64,000 nucleotides of DNA from Verrucomicrobiales bacterium. Its GTDB lineage: Bacteria > Verrucomicrobiota > Verrucomicrobiia > Verrucomicrobiales > DEV007. Below the pieces are notes generated by a model that worked only from the letters and a program-made list of their open reading frames with translations, was not told where the DNA came from and ran no database searches. Positions 62,140 through 64,000 of this stretch are shown here, piece by piece. The position numbers were made by a program, and so were the translations under genes. The stretch lies in assembly GCA_029213265.1 (NCBI GenBank), contig JARGNG010000007.1, positions 1 to 64,000 of the forward strand. Direction: 5' to 3'. The stretch's first letter is position 1; each line of letters begins with the position of its first letter.

Positions 62140-63816
62140 ATGCCGAGCCCGACTGACAAAGCCATCACCGAGAAGTGGAAAAACGAACCCGCACCTCTTC
62201 TGCCGATGCTGCACGACTTTCACAATCGCGACGGATACCTCTCCGAAGATTCGATTCGTGCGGTGTCAGATTCGTTGAAGATCCCGATCGCCGAGCTCTG
62301 GGGAACGGTCACCTTTTACCATCACTTTTCCCGGGAAGCCCCCGGTAAGTCGGCTCCGCGCGTTTGCACAGGAAATATCTGCTGCCTCAACGGTGGTGAC
62401 GAGCTCTACGAGTCGATGAAGGCCGAGGGCGCGACGTCGATGCCCTGTGCCGGTCGTTGCGACGACATGATCCCGGTCATCATTGGTGACAAGGCCCTCG
62501 TTGGCAAAACGAAAGACACCCTCGAACACCGCGCCACGCCCATGCCGGTTCCCAATCCGGGAGGAATCGAGGAATGCGTGTTCTCCGGAATTCGCGAACC
62601 GGGGCGTGCGACGCTGAAAGGCTACCGAGAAAGCGGAGGTTACACCGGGCTTGAAAAGGCGGTCGGAGAAATGACTCCGGAATCGGTCGTCGAGCTCATC
62701 ACCGAGAGCAAGCTGGCCGGACGCGGCGGAGCAGGCTTCCCGACCGGCATCAAGTGGAAAGCCGTTGCCGAAGCACCCGGCGATCCCAAGTGCATCGTCT
62801 GCAACGCGGACGAAGGAGAACCAGGTTGCTTCAAGGACCGAACCCTGATGGATCATGATCCGTTCGCGGTGATCGAAGGAATGACGCTCGCCGCATTCGC
62901 GACGGGTGCGCCTCTCGGTTTCATCTATCTTCGTTACGAGTATCCGGAAACAGAGGCGATTCTTGAAGAAGCGATCGAAGACGCCCGTGCCAGTGGACTG
63001 CTTGGAGATAAGATCCTTGGAACCGATTTTACCTTCCATCTCTACGTCCGGCGCGGAGCCGGCGCCTACATTTGCGGCGAGGAAGGATCTTTGCTCAACA
63101 GCCTCGAAGGAAAGCACCCCTTCCCCCGTAACAAGCCTCCTTTCCCGGTGACCCACGGTTTTAATGACAAACCCACGGCCGTGAACAATGTCGAGACGCT
63201 CGCGTCCGTTCCCCATATTGTCGCCAAAGGGGCCGAGTGGTACAATTCACTCGGTCTGGGAGACTTCGCAGGAACCAAGTTGATCAGCCTGTCCGGAGAT
63301 GTCCAGCGTCCCGGCAACTACGAAGTACCCTTCGGTCTTCCCCTCCAGACACTGCTTCACGAATGGGCGGGCGGACCTCGCGAGGGCAGGACGATCCAGG
63401 CCGTTACGATGGCCGGACTGTCGGGCGGATTCCTCGGTGGCGATGATCTCGAAGTCACACTGGATGATCCCTGCATTAAATCCAGGGGCTCGTTCCTCGG
63501 AGCCGGCGGCATCATGGTCTTTGACGATTCCCGCGACATGGTCCAGGTCGCCCACGACGCCATGGAATTCTTCGCTCACGAGAGCTGCGGCAAGTGCTTT
63601 CCCTGCCGAATCGGGACGCAGCGAATGACGGAGCGGCTCAACGGTTCCTCCCCTCCGCTCGAACTGGCGGAATGGCTCTCCGAGATGAACGATATCGGAA
63701 GCACGATGAAGTCGACGAGCGCCTGTGGTTTGGGCATGGCCGCCCCCCATGTCACGGAGTCCCTCCTTCGCTACTTTCCGGATCAGGTCGAAACCTACCT
63801 GGAAAACAAGTCATAA
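62140..63816 (+). CDS. fdsB: NuoE-NuoF fusion; NADH-binding diaphorase subunit, probably formate dehydrogenase beta
   Basis: A 558-residue cytoplasmic fusion. Residues 1-~135 are NuoE-like with the [2Fe-2S] ligands Cys76, Cys81, Cys103 and Cys107 (VCTGNICC and MPCAGRC). Residues ~165-550 are NuoF-like: GRGGAGFPTG (FMN site, 194-203), CNADEGEPGCFKDR (NAD site) and the [4Fe-4S] cluster Cys483, Cys486, Cys489 and Cys529 (ESCGKCFPCRIG and ACGLG). Fused NuoEF proteins occur in soluble NAD-dependent formate dehydrogenases (FdsB) and in bidirectional hydrogenases (HoxF). The next gene begins like a catalytic alpha subunit, which favours formate dehydrogenase; hydrogenase is the alternative. Confidence 0.85.
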   Translation: MPSPTDKAITEKWKNEPAPLLPMLHDFHNRDGYLSEDSIRAVSDSLKIPIAELWGTVTFYHHFSREAPGKSAPRVCTGNICCLNGGDELYESMKAEGATSMPCAGRCDDMIPVIIGDKALVGKTKDTLEHRATPMPVPNPGGIEECVFSGIREPGRATLKGYRESGGYTGLEKAVGEMTPESVVELITESKLAGRGGAGFPTGIKWKAVAEAPGDPKCIVCNADEGEPGCFKDRTLMDHDPFAVIEGMTLAAFATGAPLGFIYLRYEYPETEAILEEAIEDARASGLLGDKILGTDFTFHLYVRRGAGAYICGEEGSLLNSLEGKHPFPRNKPPFPVTHGFNDKPTAVNNVETLASVPHIVAKGAEWYNSLGLGDFAGTKLISLSGDVQRPGNYEVPFGLPLQTLLHEWAGGPREGRTIQAVTMAGLSGGFLGGDDLEVTLDDPCIKSRGSFLGAGGIMVFDDSRDMVQVAHDAMEFFAHESCGKCFPCRIGTQRMTERLNGSSPPLELAEWLSEMNDIGSTMKSTSACGLGMAAPHVTESLLRYFPDQVETYLENKS

Positions 63817-63843
63817 CGCCCTTGTTTTCGTAACTGATCTTTC

Positions 63844-63872
63844 TTGAAGAAACCTGACCGATTCCCTATTCT
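63844..63872 (+). promoter_or_regulatory. Predicted promoter before the partial downstream gene
   Basis: TTGAAG (63844-63849), a 17-bp spacer and TATTCT (63867-63872) end 9 nt before the ATG at 63882. The gene thus may have its own start in addition to read-through from fdsB. Confidence 0.4.
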
Positions 63873-63881
63873 TTCCCCAGC

Positions 63882-64000
63882 ATGTATTCTGATTCCGAAA
63901 CTGCCTCCTCCGCCAAAGTCTGCACCCTGACACTCGACGGGGAACCCGTGGAATTTCTCGAGGGCGAAACCCTCTACGAAGTCTCTGAGCGCTATCAGCG
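63882..64000 (+). CDS. Partial: probable alpha subunit with N-terminal [2Fe-2S] domain
   Basis: Only the first ~39 residues lie in the window: after a polar start, KVCTLTLDGEPVEFLEGETL has the pattern of the ferredoxin-like domain that opens formate dehydrogenase alpha (FdsA), NuoG and HoxU. The gene runs off the right edge. It lies 65 bp after the NuoE-NuoF fusion on the same strand. FdsA is favoured by context, but the available residues do not separate it from HoxU or NuoG. Confidence 0.55.
   Translation, partial: MYSDSETASSAKVCTLTLDGEPVEFLEGETLYEVSERYQ

Noticed and set aside
1-64000. tRNA, rRNA genes or a CRISPR array
   Set aside because: No cloverleaf, CCA-ending unit, rRNA core sequence or regularly spaced repeat array was recognised in the intergenic DNA.

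Overview
The window is a GC-rich stretch of a Gram-negative bacterial chromosome, most likely from Verrucomicrobiota. The main pointers are two paired modules of a cytochrome-type PSD1 protein (DUF1549/DUF1553) and a Tat-exported DUF1501 protein, a formylglycine sulfatase, a secreted ThuA-domain protein, a long-armed integron-type integrase, and DUF4407. These combinations are typical of Verrucomicrobiota and Planctomycetota. lpxB shows that lipid A and an outer membrane are made. No rRNA, tRNA or CRISPR array was recognised. The phylum call is inference from gene content.

Layout. 1-2.1 kb: an integron-type tyrosine recombinase (intI) with palindromes upstream and a two-unit repeat block that starts at its stop codon. 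2.1-3.4 kb: two exported unknown proteins. 3.5-5.9 kb: a divergent SDR dehydrogenase and a UxaA-type altronate/galactarate dehydratase. 6.5-11.3 kb: an RRM RNA-binding protein, miaA, aroB and an exported PHP/CehA hydrolase. 11.3-12.6 kb: a spermidine-synthase-fold protein and a zinc-ribbon membrane protein, divergent around a 200-bp inverted-repeat element. 12.6-20.4 kb: a leftward operon encoding a 1260-residue M11-like metalloprotease with Fn3-like repeats, followed by type II secretion genes E, F, G and H. 20.5-24.7 kb: a membrane protein, thuA, glpK and panD. 24.7-28.1 kb: a leftward unit of sulfotransferase, lpxB and M28 peptidase. 28.2-33.1 kb: dprA, topB, coaD and a small lipoprotein. 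33.2-37.6 kb: an avtA-like aminotransferase, then thiD, an S41 pseudoprotease and bioF. 37.7-46.8 kb: an esterase, CPBP protease, mscS, DUF4407, yraN-rnhB, a LOG-family protein and a DAHP synthase. 46.9-61.9 kb: exported catabolic proteins, namely a PQQ-type propeller, two PSD1/DUF1501 pairs, a sulfatase and a zinc peptidase. 62.1-64 kb: a NuoE-NuoF fusion and the start of a second subunit, probably an NAD-dependent formate dehydrogenase.

How it fits together. Much of the coding capacity serves export and breakdown of extracellular polymers: the T2SS/protease operon, sulfatase, PSD1/DUF1501 pairs, propeller and esterase. The rest is scattered housekeeping: aroB and DAHP synthase (shikimate), panD and coaD (CoA), thiD, bioF, miaA, topB, dprA and rnhB.

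Non-coding signals are the less expected part. At least nine transcription-unit heads have a TTG-type -35 hexamer whose first base lies 37-39 nt before the start codon, which points to leaderless mRNAs. There is a dispersed hairpin repeat family near gene ends, a MITE-like inverted repeat at 12.1-12.3 kb, and a 14-bp dyad shared by two promoters. Two proteins look like dead-enzyme derivatives: an S41 protease lacking its Ser/Lys pair, and a propeller carrying a methyltransferase-like domain without a SAM loop.
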